DNA from: an uncultured Bacteroidales bacterium
GTDB taxonomy: Bacteria; Bacteroidota; Bacteroidia; Bacteroidales; Muribaculaceae
Assembly: GCA_949123685.1 (NCBI GenBank)
Contig: CASBHZ010000004.1
Coordinates: 19,674 to 83,673 of the forward strand
DNA: 64,000 nt
Direction of reading: 5' to 3'
The notes below the pieces were generated by a model. It saw nothing but the letters and a program-made list of their open reading frames with translations, was not told the origin of the DNA and searched no databases. A program made the position numbers and the translations under genes. Positions 18,175-26,883 of this stretch are shown in pieces; the stretch's first letter is position 1; every line of letters begins with the position of its first letter.

Positions 18175-19389
18175 TTGAAGCCACTCGATAAAAGAACCGG
18201 AAAGATGCTGATGATTGCTGTCTCGGCAATCGCGGTCATTATTTTTCTTTTGGTGAGCAATAACCTGATAAAGGAACTTGAGAGCCAGGAGAGGGATCGC
18301 ATGAGCATATGGGCGCAGGCAACCGAGCGATTGGCGAAAGCTAATGTAGACTCTGATTTTGAGTTCCTCTTGGGTATAATTTCACAGAACAATTCTATCC
18401 CGGTTTTGATCTGCGACAAGGATTTAAACATATCCGAGTTCCGGAATTTTTCATTGCCGGACAAGGGTGACAAGGATAAATCCCTTTTTAGCGAATTGTC
18501 TGAAAAAAATAAGGAATATCTTCAGAAAAGGTTGCATAAAGCCGGTGGCAATGTATCCTTGAGCGAAATTGTAGAGAAAAACCATCATTTCATTGAGGTA
18601 GAGCTTTTCGGAGGGGAAAATCAATATATATATTATGAGGATTCCCGCCTGTTGCGTAGCCTGAGCATATATCCATATATTCAGATGGCTGCGATGATTA
18701 TCCTCGCTTTGATTATCTATCTGGCAATGGTCTATACCAAGAGGGCGGAGCAGAATCGCGTTTGGGTCGGATTGTCGAAAGAGACAGCTCACCAGCTCGG
18801 CACACCTATTTCATCTTTGATGGCGTGGACTGAATATCTTCAGGCAACGGGGGTTGACAGTGAGATTACGGATGAGATTGACAAGGATGTGAAAAGGTTG
18901 TCGGTAATAGCCGATAGGTTCTCAAAAATAGGATCTCAACCGGAGATGCAACTTGATTACCTTAATGAAATTATATCCAAATCGCTTGATTATATGCGGA
19001 GCCGGGTCTCGGGACGCGTGGATATACAGATGCAATTCTCACCTGACGATCATGGCGTATTACTGTCCCGTCCGCTTATAGAGTGGGTGATGGAAAACCT
19101 GACCAAGAATGCTGTCGATGCGATGCAAGGGGAAGGTATGATCCGTATTACTACCGGTGCAGAAAAGGGTATAGTATGGGTAGAAGTAAAAGACACCGGT
19201 AAAGGGATAGCCCGTAAAAATTTCAAGACAGTGTTCAATCCCGGATATACCACAAAGAAAAGGGGATGGGGATTGGGTCTTACACTCGTTAAGCGCATAG
19301 TTGAGGAATATCACGGCGGGAAGATTTACGTAAAAGAGTCTGAATTAGGCAAGGGCACGACATTCCGGCTGGAATTTCCTGCCATGTGA
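18175..19389 (+). CDS. Membrane sensor histidine kinase (TTG start)
   Basis: The product has 404 residues starting at TTG. Transmembrane helices lie near 10-28 and 162-185 and enclose a roughly 130-residue sensor domain. The kinase core has ETAHQLGTPISSLMAW (phospho-acceptor His206), the N-box NLTKNAVDAMQ, G1 DTGKGI and G2 GWGLGLTLVKRIVEEYHGG. The H-box with HQLGTP instead of HELRTP is typical of Bacteroidetes orphan kinases. No response regulator is adjacent, so the partner must be elsewhere; the signal is unknown. Confidence 0.9.
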   Translation: MKPLDKRTGKMLMIAVSAIAVIIFLLVSNNLIKELESQERDRMSIWAQATERLAKANVDSDFEFLLGIISQNNSIPVLICDKDLNISEFRNFSLPDKGDKDKSLFSELSEKNKEYLQKRLHKAGGNVSLSEIVEKNHHFIEVELFGGENQYIYYEDSRLLRSLSIYPYIQMAAMIILALIIYLAMVYTKRAEQNRVWVGLSKETAHQLGTPISSLMAWTEYLQATGVDSEITDEIDKDVKRLSVIADRFSKIGSQPEMQLDYLNEIISKSLDYMRSRVSGRVDIQMQFSPDDHGVLLSRPLIEWVMENLTKNAVDAMQGEGMIRITTGAEKGIVWVEVKDTGKGIARKNFKTVFNPGYTTKKRGWGLGLTLVKRIVEEYHGGKIYVKESELGKGTTFRLEFPAM

Positions 19390-19480
19390 TTTTGCTAAAG
19401 GGACAGATTTTTATTAATTTTGCAAGTGAACTTGCCTAAACAGGTTCAACATAAATAATTCTGATCAGAAATATTGTTTT

Positions 19481-21967
19481 ATGGACATATCATATAAATG
19501 GCTTAAACGCTATATAGATTTTGATTTGAACCCTCGGGATCTTGCCGCCACCCTTACCTCATTAGGTCTTGAATGCGACACGGTTGAGGAAGTTGAAAGC
19601 ATCCGTGGAGGTCTGCGTGGTGTCGTGATCGGCAAAGTGTTAACATGCGAGGATCATCCGGATTCAGACCATCTCCATGTCACTACCGTTGATTTAGGCT
19701 CGGGAGAGCCTGTGCAGATTGTTTGCGGTGCATCTAATGTGGCTGCAGGACAGACCGTTGTCGTGGCGACTGTGGGCGCTACATTGTATGATGGTGATAA
19801 GGAGTTTCAGATAAAGAAATCAAAGATTCGCGGCAAAGAATCATTCGGTATGATATGTGCCGAAGACGAACTCGGATTGGGTACGGACCATGCCGGAATT
19901 ATAGTGCTGAAAGATGATGTAAAACCGGGCACCCCGGCATCTGAATATTTCAATGTAGAAAGCGATTACCGTCTTGAAGTTGAACTGACTCCCAACAGGG
20001 TGGATGCCGCAAGTCATTATGGCGTGGCTCGCGATCTTAAAGCCAAGGAATGGTGCCTGATCGCTCAAGGTGAAAAGAATGGTGAATATCCGGAAGTTTC
20101 AACGCCTGACACTTCTTCATTCTCTACGGATCGTCCGGATGGCGCGGTAATAGTTAAGGTTGAGGATGAACAAGGATGTCCCCGTTATTCGGGAGTGACT
20201 ATCCGTGGCGTGGAAGTCAAGGAGTCGCCGGAGTGGTTGAAAAACCTCTTGACGGCTGCGGGGCAGAGACCGATTAACAACATAGTGGATATTACCAATT
20301 TTGTTCTTTTAGGTATCGGTCAACCTCTTCATTGCTTCGATCTTGATCATGTTTCCGGTGAGGAGATAGTGGTTCGCACTTGTCCTGCCGGCACTAAGTT
20401 CACTACTCTCGACGGAGTTGAACGTGAACTGCACGAAGCGGATCTGATGATATGTGATTCTGAGAAGCCGATGTGTATTGCCGGCGTATTCGGTGGTATG
20501 GATTCAGGTGTTACCGAATCAACCAAGAATGTATTTATTGAAAGTGCTTATTTCAATCCGACACGCGTGCGCCGCACGGCTCGCCGTCATGGACTTTCCA
20601 CTGATGCTTCGTTCCGTTATGAGCGTGGCGCGGATCCTTCCGTGACAGTGTATGCTGCTCGTCTTGCCGCTTGCCTGATAAAGGAACTGGCAGGGGGCGA
20701 GATTTGTGGAGGTGTCGTTGACGTGCTTAAATCTCCTATAGAGAAGAAGGAACTTGATTTCTCTCTTTCATATTGCAACAGTCTCATAGGTAAAGAACTT
20801 CCTGTAGAGTTGGTTAAGAGTATTCTTAAAGCCCTCGAATTTGATGTGACGGAGACTGCTGACGCCGATGTGCTTCATCTGCGTGTGCCTTCATATCGTG
20901 TAGATGTATACCGTCCCTGTGATGTGGTGGAGGAGATCTTGCGCGTGTATGGATATAACAATGTGGAAATTGGTGATGAGATGCATGTCTCATTGTCGCA
21001 ACGCGGCGCTGCTGACGAAAGTTACGACATGCAGCAGATTGTCAGCGAACAGCTGACGGCTATCGGTTTTTCAGAAATAATGAATAACTCCCTCACGGCG
21101 GTAAGTTATTATGAGAATTCGGAGCTTCTGCCATTGTCTAATTGTGTCCGGCTGATGAATCCCCTGAGCAATGATCTTGGCGTTATGCGTCAGACATTGC
21201 TTTATGGAGGTCTTGAATCCATTGCACATAATGTTAATCGCAAGATGCCTGACTTGAAATTCTATGAGTTCGGCAATGTGTATAAATTCAACCCGGAAAA
21301 AGAATGCACTCCTGAGAAACCGTTGGCTCAGTATAGTGAGCGTATGGAGCTCGGAATCTGGATGACGGGGCGTAAAGAGCAACCGTCATGGAATGTAAAG
21401 GCTGAAGAGGCTACGGTATATGACTTGATGGGTATTGTAACAAATATCTTCAGCCGTCTGGGTCTTCCGTCTGCCGCAACGGTTTCTACACAAAGTTCGG
21501 ATGAGATATTTGCCGCCAAGCTTGATGTTTCAAGCCGTTCCGGCAAGAGGATTGCTGAAGTCGGACTTGTGAGGTCAACCATATTGAAGAAGTTTGACAT
21601 AGAACAGAATGTTGCCTATGCAGCGATTGACTGGGACACACTTTTCAAACTTACTTCCAAGAATCGCGTCACATATGCAGAGCTTCCCAAGACTCAGGCT
21701 GTGGAGAGGGATTTGGCTTTGCTTGTTGACAAAAACGTCAAATTTGCAGATATTGAAGCTTCCATACGCAAGTCGGAACGCAAACTTCTTAGGGATGTGC
21801 GTCTCTTTGATGTCTATGAAGGTAAGAACCTTCCGGCTGGCAAGAAATCGTATGCCGTGTCAATGAAACTTCAGGATAATGAAAAGACATTGACCGACAA
21901 ACAGATTGAATCGGCAATGAGCCGTATCATAGATGGCTTGAAGAATCTTGGAGCGGAATTGAGATAG
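19481..21967 (+). CDS. pheT: Phenylalanine-tRNA ligase beta subunit
   Basis: The 828-residue length is standard. Domain order: N-terminal tRNA-binding EMAP/B2-like domain (about 40-155, CEDHPDSDHLHVTTVD), B3/B4 editing domain (about 215-400, GVTIRGVEVKESPEWL, QPLHCFDLD), B5 (about 405-475), core synthetase-like domain, and a C-terminal ferredoxin-fold anticodon-binding domain (about 735-828, RDLALLVDKNVKF...LRDVRLFDVYEG). With PheS, encoded elsewhere, it charges tRNA-Phe. A TAATTTTG box sits about 65 bp upstream. Confidence 0.97.
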   Translation: MDISYKWLKRYIDFDLNPRDLAATLTSLGLECDTVEEVESIRGGLRGVVIGKVLTCEDHPDSDHLHVTTVDLGSGEPVQIVCGASNVAAGQTVVVATVGATLYDGDKEFQIKKSKIRGKESFGMICAEDELGLGTDHAGIIVLKDDVKPGTPASEYFNVESDYRLEVELTPNRVDAASHYGVARDLKAKEWCLIAQGEKNGEYPEVSTPDTSSFSTDRPDGAVIVKVEDEQGCPRYSGVTIRGVEVKESPEWLKNLLTAAGQRPINNIVDITNFVLLGIGQPLHCFDLDHVSGEEIVVRTCPAGTKFTTLDGVERELHEADLMICDSEKPMCIAGVFGGMDSGVTESTKNVFIESAYFNPTRVRRTARRHGLSTDASFRYERGADPSVTVYAARLAACLIKELAGGEICGGVVDVLKSPIEKKELDFSLSYCNSLIGKELPVELVKSILKALEFDVTETADADVLHLRVPSYRVDVYRPCDVVEEILRVYGYNNVEIGDEMHVSLSQRGAADESYDMQQIVSEQLTAIGFSEIMNNSLTAVSYYENSELLPLSNCVRLMNPLSNDLGVMRQTLLYGGLESIAHNVNRKMPDLKFYEFGNVYKFNPEKECTPEKPLAQYSERMELGIWMTGRKEQPSWNVKAEEATVYDLMGIVTNIFSRLGLPSAATVSTQSSDEIFAAKLDVSSRSGKRIAEVGLVRSTILKKFDIEQNVAYAAIDWDTLFKLTSKNRVTYAELPKTQAVERDLALLVDKNVKFADIEASIRKSERKLLRDVRLFDVYEGKNLPAGKKSYAVSMKLQDNEKTLTDKQIESAMSRIIDGLKNLGAELR

Positions 21968-22040
21968 AATAATAAGCGGCAGCTTCTTTAAACAGCTTCT
22001 TAATTTATACTGATTATAAAAACTTGAACTAAAACTACAT

Positions 22041-22760
22041 ATGGGAAGAGCATTTGAATATCGTAAAGCCCGCAAAATGAAACGTTGGGGCAATATGAGC
22101 CGCACGTTCACTCGTATCGGTAAGGAGATCACTATCGCAGCAAAGGCTGCGGGTCCTGATCCTGACATGAACCCCCGCCTGCGTGTATTGATGCAGAACG
22201 CTAAGGCTGCCAATATGCCTAAAGACACAGTGGAACGCGCAATAAAAAAGGCAACCGATAAGGATGCCGGCGATTACAAGGAGATAGTATATGAAGGATA
22301 TGGTCCCTTCGGAATCGCAATCGTTGTTGAGACTGCTACCGACAATAACCAGCGTACAGTTGCTAACGTGCGCAGCTATTTCAATAAGTTCGGTGGTTCA
22401 CTCGGCACTCAGGGTTCACTCTCATTCCTTTTCGATCACAAGAGCGTTTTTCATGTGAAACCTAACGCTGACATTGCGATTGATGAGTTTGAACTTGACC
22501 TCATGGATTTCGAGGCGGAACTTGAAGCCGAGGATGAAGAATGGCTCGTATACGGAGCATTCGATCAGTTCTCAAACCTTCAGAAATTTTTCGAAGACAA
22601 AGGACTTGAGATCGTGTCTGCCGAATTTGAACGTATCCCTACAGATTACAAGGAGGTTACGGCAGAACAGCGCGAACAGCTCGAAAAACTTCTTGATAAA
22701 TTCGAGGATGACGAAGACGTGCAGAACGTTTTCCACAATATGAAAGAGAATGAGGAATAA
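22041..22760 (+). CDS. yebC: YebC/PmpR-family DNA-binding regulator
   Basis: The product has 239 residues. The start MGRAFEYRKARKMKRWGNMSRTFTRIGKEI and the body (NPRLRVLMQNAKAANMPKD, YEGYGPFGIAIVVE, TDNNQRTVANVRSYFNKFGG) are diagnostic. Members bind DNA as transcriptional regulators, and some act in translation at difficult peptide stretches. The start ATG at 22041 gives the canonical N-terminus. Convergent with the next gene, 44 bp away, with no clear terminator between. Confidence 0.95.
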   Translation: MGRAFEYRKARKMKRWGNMSRTFTRIGKEITIAAKAAGPDPDMNPRLRVLMQNAKAANMPKDTVERAIKKATDKDAGDYKEIVYEGYGPFGIAIVVETATDNNQRTVANVRSYFNKFGGSLGTQGSLSFLFDHKSVFHVKPNADIAIDEFELDLMDFEAELEAEDEEWLVYGAFDQFSNLQKFFEDKGLEIVSAEFERIPTDYKEVTAEQREQLEKLLDKFEDDEDVQNVFHNMKENEE

Positions 22761-22804
22761 CTTAGGATATTCCACCTTGTGAGCTTTATCTCACTTGCTA
22801 AGAT

Positions 22805-23602
22805 TTATAAATTGAAGAGCTTCCATCCGGGAGCTCTTCTGTATTTTGCAATAGATTGCCCGGGGACATGAAGCTTACATTTGTTGTATAGGATGGTTTC
22901 GTCAGGTTCGAATATAAAACTGTTACAATCAAAAGGGGGAGGAGTGGTAGACATAACGGTGAGGTTCCTGAGGTTGACACATCCGCTAAAGATTAATTCG
23001 CCTAAAAGGTTTGCATTTGATGGCATCATTGCTGTTTCCAATGATTCGCAATCTGAGAAAGCATACGATTCCAATTCTTTCATTGCAGGAGGTAATTTTA
23101 CCTCTTTAATAGTCTTGCAACGGGAGAATGCGTTACTGCCTATGTGCATAACGGAAGAGGGTATGTCTATTGCTTGTAGCCTTTCGCAATATGCGAAAGC
23201 GTGAGAACCTATGTCCACCAGACGGGAGGGCAGCTTTACTGAACGCAAATCTTTATTCCATGAACACATGGCTTTGGGAATAGCCTTTACTCCATCTGGG
23301 ATACTCAGCTCTTCGAAACCACATTCGCGGAAGCAACCCTCCCCGAGAGAAGAAAGGGTGTGAGGCAGTTCTATTTCCTTGAGGTTCGAACATCCTAAGA
23401 ATGCATATTCCCCGATTGATTTCAGGTTCGTCCCGTTTTCAAACTTCACTTCGCGTATATCCGTACGATCGGAAAACTGATAAGAGGGAATACACTTCAC
23501 ATATCGCCCGATTGTGAGCACTGAGTCCTTCACAATCCATTGCTCCGCAAGAATCAGAAATGGATTGAAAATCACAATTAATATAATAAAGAATCTTGTC
23601 AC
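22805..23602 (-). CDS. BspA-type leucine-rich-repeat exported protein (GTG start)
   Basis: The protein has several BspA/LRR_5 repeats of about 23 residues (LKSIGEYAFLGCSNLKEIELP, LVDIGSHAFAYCERLQAIDIP, VMHIGSNAFSRCKTIKEVKLP). I start it at GTG 23602, which puts a signal peptide (FFIILIVIFNPFLILA) at the N-terminus; the longer frame would begin at TTG 23626, inside the promoter box TATCTTTG. BspA-like proteins are surface or secreted adhesins in gut Bacteroidales and Treponema. Partner and ligand are unknown. Divergent from the DUF1016 gene. Confidence 0.8.
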   Translation of the reverse strand: MTRFFIILIVIFNPFLILAEQWIVKDSVLTIGRYVKCIPSYQFSDRTDIREVKFENGTNLKSIGEYAFLGCSNLKEIELPHTLSSLGEGCFRECGFEELSIPDGVKAIPKAMCSWNKDLRSVKLPSRLVDIGSHAFAYCERLQAIDIPSSVMHIGSNAFSRCKTIKEVKLPPAMKELESYAFSDCESLETAMMPSNANLLGELIFSGCVNLRNLTVMSTTPPPFDCNSFIFEPDETILYNKCKLHVPGQSIAKYRRAPGWKLFNL

Positions 23603-23623
23603 CTGCTTAGTCTGTTTAGACTG

Positions 23624-23631
23624 CAAAGATA
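23624..23631 (-). promoter_or_regulatory. Promoter -7 box of the BspA-like gene
   Basis: TATCTTTG on the complement strand fits TAnnTTTG and lies 22 bp before the GTG start. The 23-bp stretch 23629-23651 that overlaps it recurs exactly at 36487-36509. Confidence 0.6.
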
Positions 23632-23648
23632 ACGATTTTATTCAATAG

Positions 23649-23729
23649 ATAAGTAAGCAATGAAAATAAACCGATATATGTAAGATTTCATTACTTACAT
23701 ATATCGGTTTATTTTCATTGCTTACTTAT
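23649..23729. repeat. Long perfect palindrome (copy 2 of family with 10406-10472)
   Basis: Perfect 36-bp arms (23649-23684 and 23694-23729) surround a 9-nt loop ATTTCATTA. It lies between two divergent starts, so it is not a simple terminator; it could form a cruciform or act as a two-way regulatory element. Confidence 0.85.
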
Positions 23730-23753
23730 ATCCTCTGTATCAGAATATTTTTG

Positions 23754-23761
23754 TATTTTTG
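23754..23761 (+). promoter_or_regulatory. Promoter -7 box of the DUF1016 gene
   Basis: TATTTTTG fits TAnnTTTG, 29 bp before the ATG. I find no convincing upstream TTTG at the usual spacing. Confidence 0.5.
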
Positions 23762-23790
23762 TAATTAGGTTAGCCACAATAATGTAAAGC

Positions 23791-24867
23791 ATGAGCAAAC
23801 TGATTAAAACAGATGCCGAATACTCCCGGTGGGTCCCGGAGTTGAAAGAACGATACCGCCGCAGTCAGATTAAGGCTGCTGCCCAAGTGAACAGCGAGAT
23901 GCTGTGCTTCTACTGGTCGCTCGGTCGAGACATCGTGGCCCGTGATGCTGAGAATGTTTATGGCAGCAGTTTCTATCGGAATCTCAGTCAGGATTTGAAA
24001 GCGGCTATTCCGGAAGCCGGGGGCTTTTCACGGCAGAACCTTCAATATATGAAGAAGATGTATCTTCTTTATAGTGAATTGTCTACAAATTGCCCACAAC
24101 TTGTTGGCAATTCTGAAACCGAGATATGCCCACAAGTTGTGGGCGATTTTATATTTTCTGTTCCATGGGGGCATCATCGCATTCTGATAGATAAATATTT
24201 CGGTAGGGGAGAACGAGAAACCGCACTATTTTACGCGCATAAAGTTGTTGAAGAAGGGTGGTCGAGAAATGTACTGAAATCGTTTATTGACACCAATCTG
24301 CATCTTCGTCAGGGCAAGGCATTGACAAGTTTCTCTCGCCTGCTCCCGGCTCCCGACAGCGAACTCGTCCAAGAATTGACCAAAGACCCATATATCTTCG
24401 ACTTTACCGAAATGACCGAGCCATATAAGGAACGGGAACTGAAAAAGGCTCTGATGTCAAATATATCCCGTTTTCTTCTTGAACTTGGTTCCGGCTTTGC
24501 CTATGTCGGGGAAGAATATCGTCTAAAAGTCGGACATACGGAGCAATTCATTGATTTGCTGTTTTATAATATAAAATTGCACGCCTATTGTGTTATAGAG
24601 GTCAAGACAGGAACATTCGGAGCCGGCGACATCGGGCAGCTCGGCACTTATATGACGGCTGTCAATCATATTCTGAAAGCCGAACAGGATAATCCGACAA
24701 TAGGGCTTCTGATATGCAAGGATAAAGACAATGTTCTTGCCCAATATGCGCTTGAATCATCATCGCAGCCAATTGGTGTAGCGGAATTCCAACTGACAAA
24801 ATTCATCCCCGACGAGTTCAAGAGTTCCCTGCCCTCAATAGAGGATATTGAATTGGAACTGAAATAA
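23791..24867 (+). CDS. DUF1016/YhcG-type PDDEXK nuclease-family protein
   Basis: The product has 358 residues. The N-terminal helical DUF1016 domain (about 15-180) includes SEMLCFYWSLGRDIV, FSRQNLQYMKKMYLLY and VPWGHHRILID. The C-terminal YhcG domain holds a PDDEXK-type core: Asp255 in FIDLLFYN, then Glu270-x-Lys272 in CVIEVKTG, then GQLGTYMTAVN. The acid and lysine spacing suggests an active nuclease, although the biochemical role of the family is not settled; members are common in mobile and defence regions. It stands alone with its own promoter and terminator. Confidence 0.88.
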   Translation: MSKLIKTDAEYSRWVPELKERYRRSQIKAAAQVNSEMLCFYWSLGRDIVARDAENVYGSSFYRNLSQDLKAAIPEAGGFSRQNLQYMKKMYLLYSELSTNCPQLVGNSETEICPQVVGDFIFSVPWGHHRILIDKYFGRGERETALFYAHKVVEEGWSRNVLKSFIDTNLHLRQGKALTSFSRLLPAPDSELVQELTKDPYIFDFTEMTEPYKERELKKALMSNISRFLLELGSGFAYVGEEYRLKVGHTEQFIDLLFYNIKLHAYCVIEVKTGTFGAGDIGQLGTYMTAVNHILKAEQDNPTIGLLICKDKDNVLAQYALESSSQPIGVAEFQLTKFIPDEFKSSLPSIEDIELELK

Positions 24868-24918
24868 TATTGGGTTCTAATCCGATTTCTTCATCTTCTT
24901 GTTCTAATGGGTATGGTG

Positions 24919-24959
24919 CTTAATTTCGGCAATAAATCAAACTTATTGCCGAAATTAAG
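24919..24959 (+). terminator. Terminator after the DUF1016 gene
   Basis: Perfect 17-bp arms (24919-24935 and 24943-24959) with a 7-nt loop lie 51 bp past the stop. There is no strong U-run, so efficiency is uncertain. Confidence 0.65.
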
Positions 24960-25208
24960 TCGAGCTAAAATACACGAAGCATATTTTTGATACAAAAAAT
25001 TGCGACTATAATCCTCCATAAATACAAATTTTTGCGATTATAACTGCGATTTTTACAAAAAAACTGAGTTTAGAGCATGTCGCTGTAAAACGCTGAAGGG
25101 CAGGTGGCTCTCTCACCGGTTTTTCAATCGTGAGTCATTTGCCTCACGATTGGGTGAGACTCACGCTCATACTCCGAAAGCCACTGCATTCTACCGGATA
25201 AGGCAAAA

Positions 25209-25242
25209 AAACCGCTGAAAATCAAGTGATTTTCAGCGGTTT
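25209..25242. terminator. Hairpin in left flanking repeat
   Basis: Perfect 16-bp arms with an AG loop (AAACCGCTGAAAATCA and complement), preceded by a run of A on the forward strand, so it is oriented as a leftward terminator. It corresponds to the tRNA-Arg terminator at 38495-38528. Confidence 0.65.
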
Positions 25243-25558
25243 GCGGTAAAAGTTAGAACTTTCTTGTTATCCGAGCGTACTTTGTTTTGGCTTACATATT
25301 AGTTTGATTTTAAATTAATTACGCATTATGATTAAGTGCCAATGTACCACGGTTTGTACCACATTTTGTCCTTTGATAAGGGCAAATTTAACGCCGTTTT
25401 TTTGACCTCTCAAAACGCCTCTATCGATTTTGACAATTATTTTGTAAATACCGCCCATATAAACAATATTTAACATATAAGATAGCTGACATCTACCATA
25501 GTAACACCTGAAAGTACGCCGCAGTTTACTCCCTGTCTGGCATAAATACAATACCGAT

Positions 25559-25831
25559 ATGATTACAACTGAAATCAACTACAAAGGCAGGGATTATACC
25601 TGCCGTATAGTAAGAAGCAATGAGGACGAGGAATTGATAATAGCAGGAACAAGCCTGCTTGATGTTCTTATGCCTTATCTTGCAACCGACGGCTCGGACG
25701 GCTTCGCCGACAAGGAGGCTGAAAAGGTTGAAGAAGAAATATTCTTCTATACTGCCGATAGCAACCTCCGTCTGCCCGATGATGAACTAATCAAGGAACT
25801 AAAAGAGAATAATCCCGAATGGTTTGATTGA
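25559..25831 (+). CDS. Hypothetical acidic protein, 90 residues
   Basis: MITTEINYKGRDYTCRIVRS opens a small acidic protein with no signal peptide or membrane segment. I do not recognise it. The start ATG and smooth codon use suggest a real gene. The stop overlaps the start of the next short frame (TTGA), typical of coupled genes. It precedes the export module by about 370 bp and may belong to the same accessory segment. No double-glycine leader is present, so it does not look like the exporter's substrate. Confidence 0.55.
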   Translation: MITTEINYKGRDYTCRIVRSNEDEELIIAGTSLLDVLMPYLATDGSDGFADKEAEKVEEEIFFYTADSNLRLPDDELIKELKENNPEWFD

Positions 25832-26019
25832 AATTGCCAACCACCACTGCACCAACCCATTGGGCGCAGTGGCATAAAGACCGACATTGCATGGAAAAAT
25901 TTTTAACTTATGCCGTCCTACGTGTGAAGGAAAACATTGGCACAGACTATAAATGGTACTTTGAAACGAACCGGGATTATATCGAGAATTTCGCAGAAGA
26001 TAACCTTAATCGAGAGTAG
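25828..26019 (+). CDS. Hypothetical short protein, possibly coupled to upstream gene
   Basis: A 63-residue frame opens at TTG overlapping the upstream stop; an ATG at 25891 gives a 42-residue form starting MEKFLTYAVLRVK. It is charged and aromatic with no membrane segment, and I cannot assign a family. Its reality rests only on the tight overlap, so confidence is low. Confidence 0.35.
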   Translation: MKLPTTTAPTHWAQWHKDRHCMEKFLTYAVLRVKENIGTDYKWYFETNRDYIENFAEDNLNRE

Positions 26020-26083
26020 GGTGATGAGAGCTGAAATATAGTGTTACTCCCATTTAAGCCAAAACAAATTCCTGCGGAACAAA

Positions 26084-26114
26084 TTGTATTCATTAACAAT
26101 AATTATTAACTTTG
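26084..26114 (+). promoter_or_regulatory. Promoter of the peptide-export module
   Basis: TTG (26084-26086), a 20-bp spacer and TAACTTTG (26107-26114) fit the Bacteroidetes consensus. The leader to the first gene is then about 75-80 nt, very AT-rich, and holds an 8-codon frame starting MNQILVSF. Confidence 0.7.
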
Positions 26115-26199
26115 TAAATGGAATATGGTTATGTAAATTTATATAACTCAAGTGTAAATATGAATCAGATATTAGTTAGCTTCTAATGGAATCCCATTT

Positions 26200-26883
26200 A
26201 TGAAGACAAATGCATTTGAAGAGAAACTGAATACTTTGATTGAACAATTCATTCAGAAAAATCGAGTGAGGATGTTCTTAGGATCGGCACAAATGCATGA
26301 GCCCATACGATTATACCTGCTCAAGACTCTTGGATTATCGGATAATTATACCTTACAGATTCCAAGTTCATATACAGATGCTTATTTGAATTTCCAAGTT
26401 CCGAAATTACTTTCGCTCCTTGAAACGTGTTGTGAAAATGAAAATAGAGTATTACCAGGAAGTGACGCGTTTCTAAACAATTATGAACATCCTTGGAAAA
26501 CTATACTTGAAGATTATGTATATTCCACTTTAGCGTATGTTGAGAATGAATCCGATATGATTTCTGTATTAGCTATTCTGAAGAATGTTTCCGGAATAAA
26601 AATATTATTTTCAAATAAGAATATAACTACCGATGATATCGAGTTGACAGACGATTATATTTTCTTTCATCTTGATGTAACACACCTGATATGTGTTGAC
26701 AATCCATATCTGAGAATATGTTTTTATAATATTTTCAATTTAGCCAATAGCATGCTGTGGTTCCTAAGATTTCTTTGTCCCAAATTAATATATGTAAATT
26801 CCGGGGAAACAGTTGAAACCTGTGTTTTAGCCTCCATAGCGACATCTTTAGCAATTCCTGTAAAAACAATCAATAATGGATGA
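26200..26883 (+). CDS. Unrecognised protein, first gene of the export operon
   Basis: The product has 227 residues without signal peptide. It is rich in Leu, Asn and Tyr, with alternating hydrophobic stretches, and ends with LIYVNSGETVETCVLASIATSLAIPVKTINNG, which has a Rossmann-like feel but is not diagnostic. I recognise no family. Its last 8 bp overlap the glycosyltransferase start, so the two are translationally coupled, and the operon continues to the C39 exporter. By context it may modify or handle the exported peptide, or be a diverged glycosyltransferase-like fold; both are inference. Confidence 0.75.
   Translation: MKTNAFEEKLNTLIEQFIQKNRVRMFLGSAQMHEPIRLYLLKTLGLSDNYTLQIPSSYTDAYLNFQVPKLLSLLETCCENENRVLPGSDAFLNNYEHPWKTILEDYVYSTLAYVENESDMISVLAILKNVSGIKILFSNKNITTDDIELTDDYIFFHLDVTHLICVDNPYLRICFYNIFNLANSMLWFLRFLCPKLIYVNSGETVETCVLASIATSLAIPVKTINNG

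Larger units (their letters stand above)
24868..25558. repeat. 691-bp gene-free region: terminator and left copy of long flanking repeat
   Basis: After the DUF1016 terminator, about 24990-25275 matches the region 38265-38560 in pieces and in the same order apart from one block: two TTGCGAxTATAA palindromic motifs (25000-25012, 25032-25049), a stretch with ATTTGCCTCACGATTGGG and CACGCTCATACTC (about 25138-25172), GCATTCT...CGGATAAGGCAAAAA (about 25186-25210), a hairpin at 25209-25242 and GAACTTTC before CGGAT-like sequence. At 38.5 kb the corresponding sequence leads straight into tRNA-Arg; here the tRNA itself is absent. The rest (25280-25558) shows no gene I can support. Confidence 0.6.

Noticed and set aside
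23603..23626. TTG start of the BspA-like protein at 23626
   Set aside because: It falls inside the -7 promoter box; GTG at 23602 starts directly before the signal peptide.
26118..26189. 22-codon frame in the leader of the export operon considered as precursor peptide
   Set aside because: Its ATG lies at the expected transcription start and it has no GG leader or core-like sequence.
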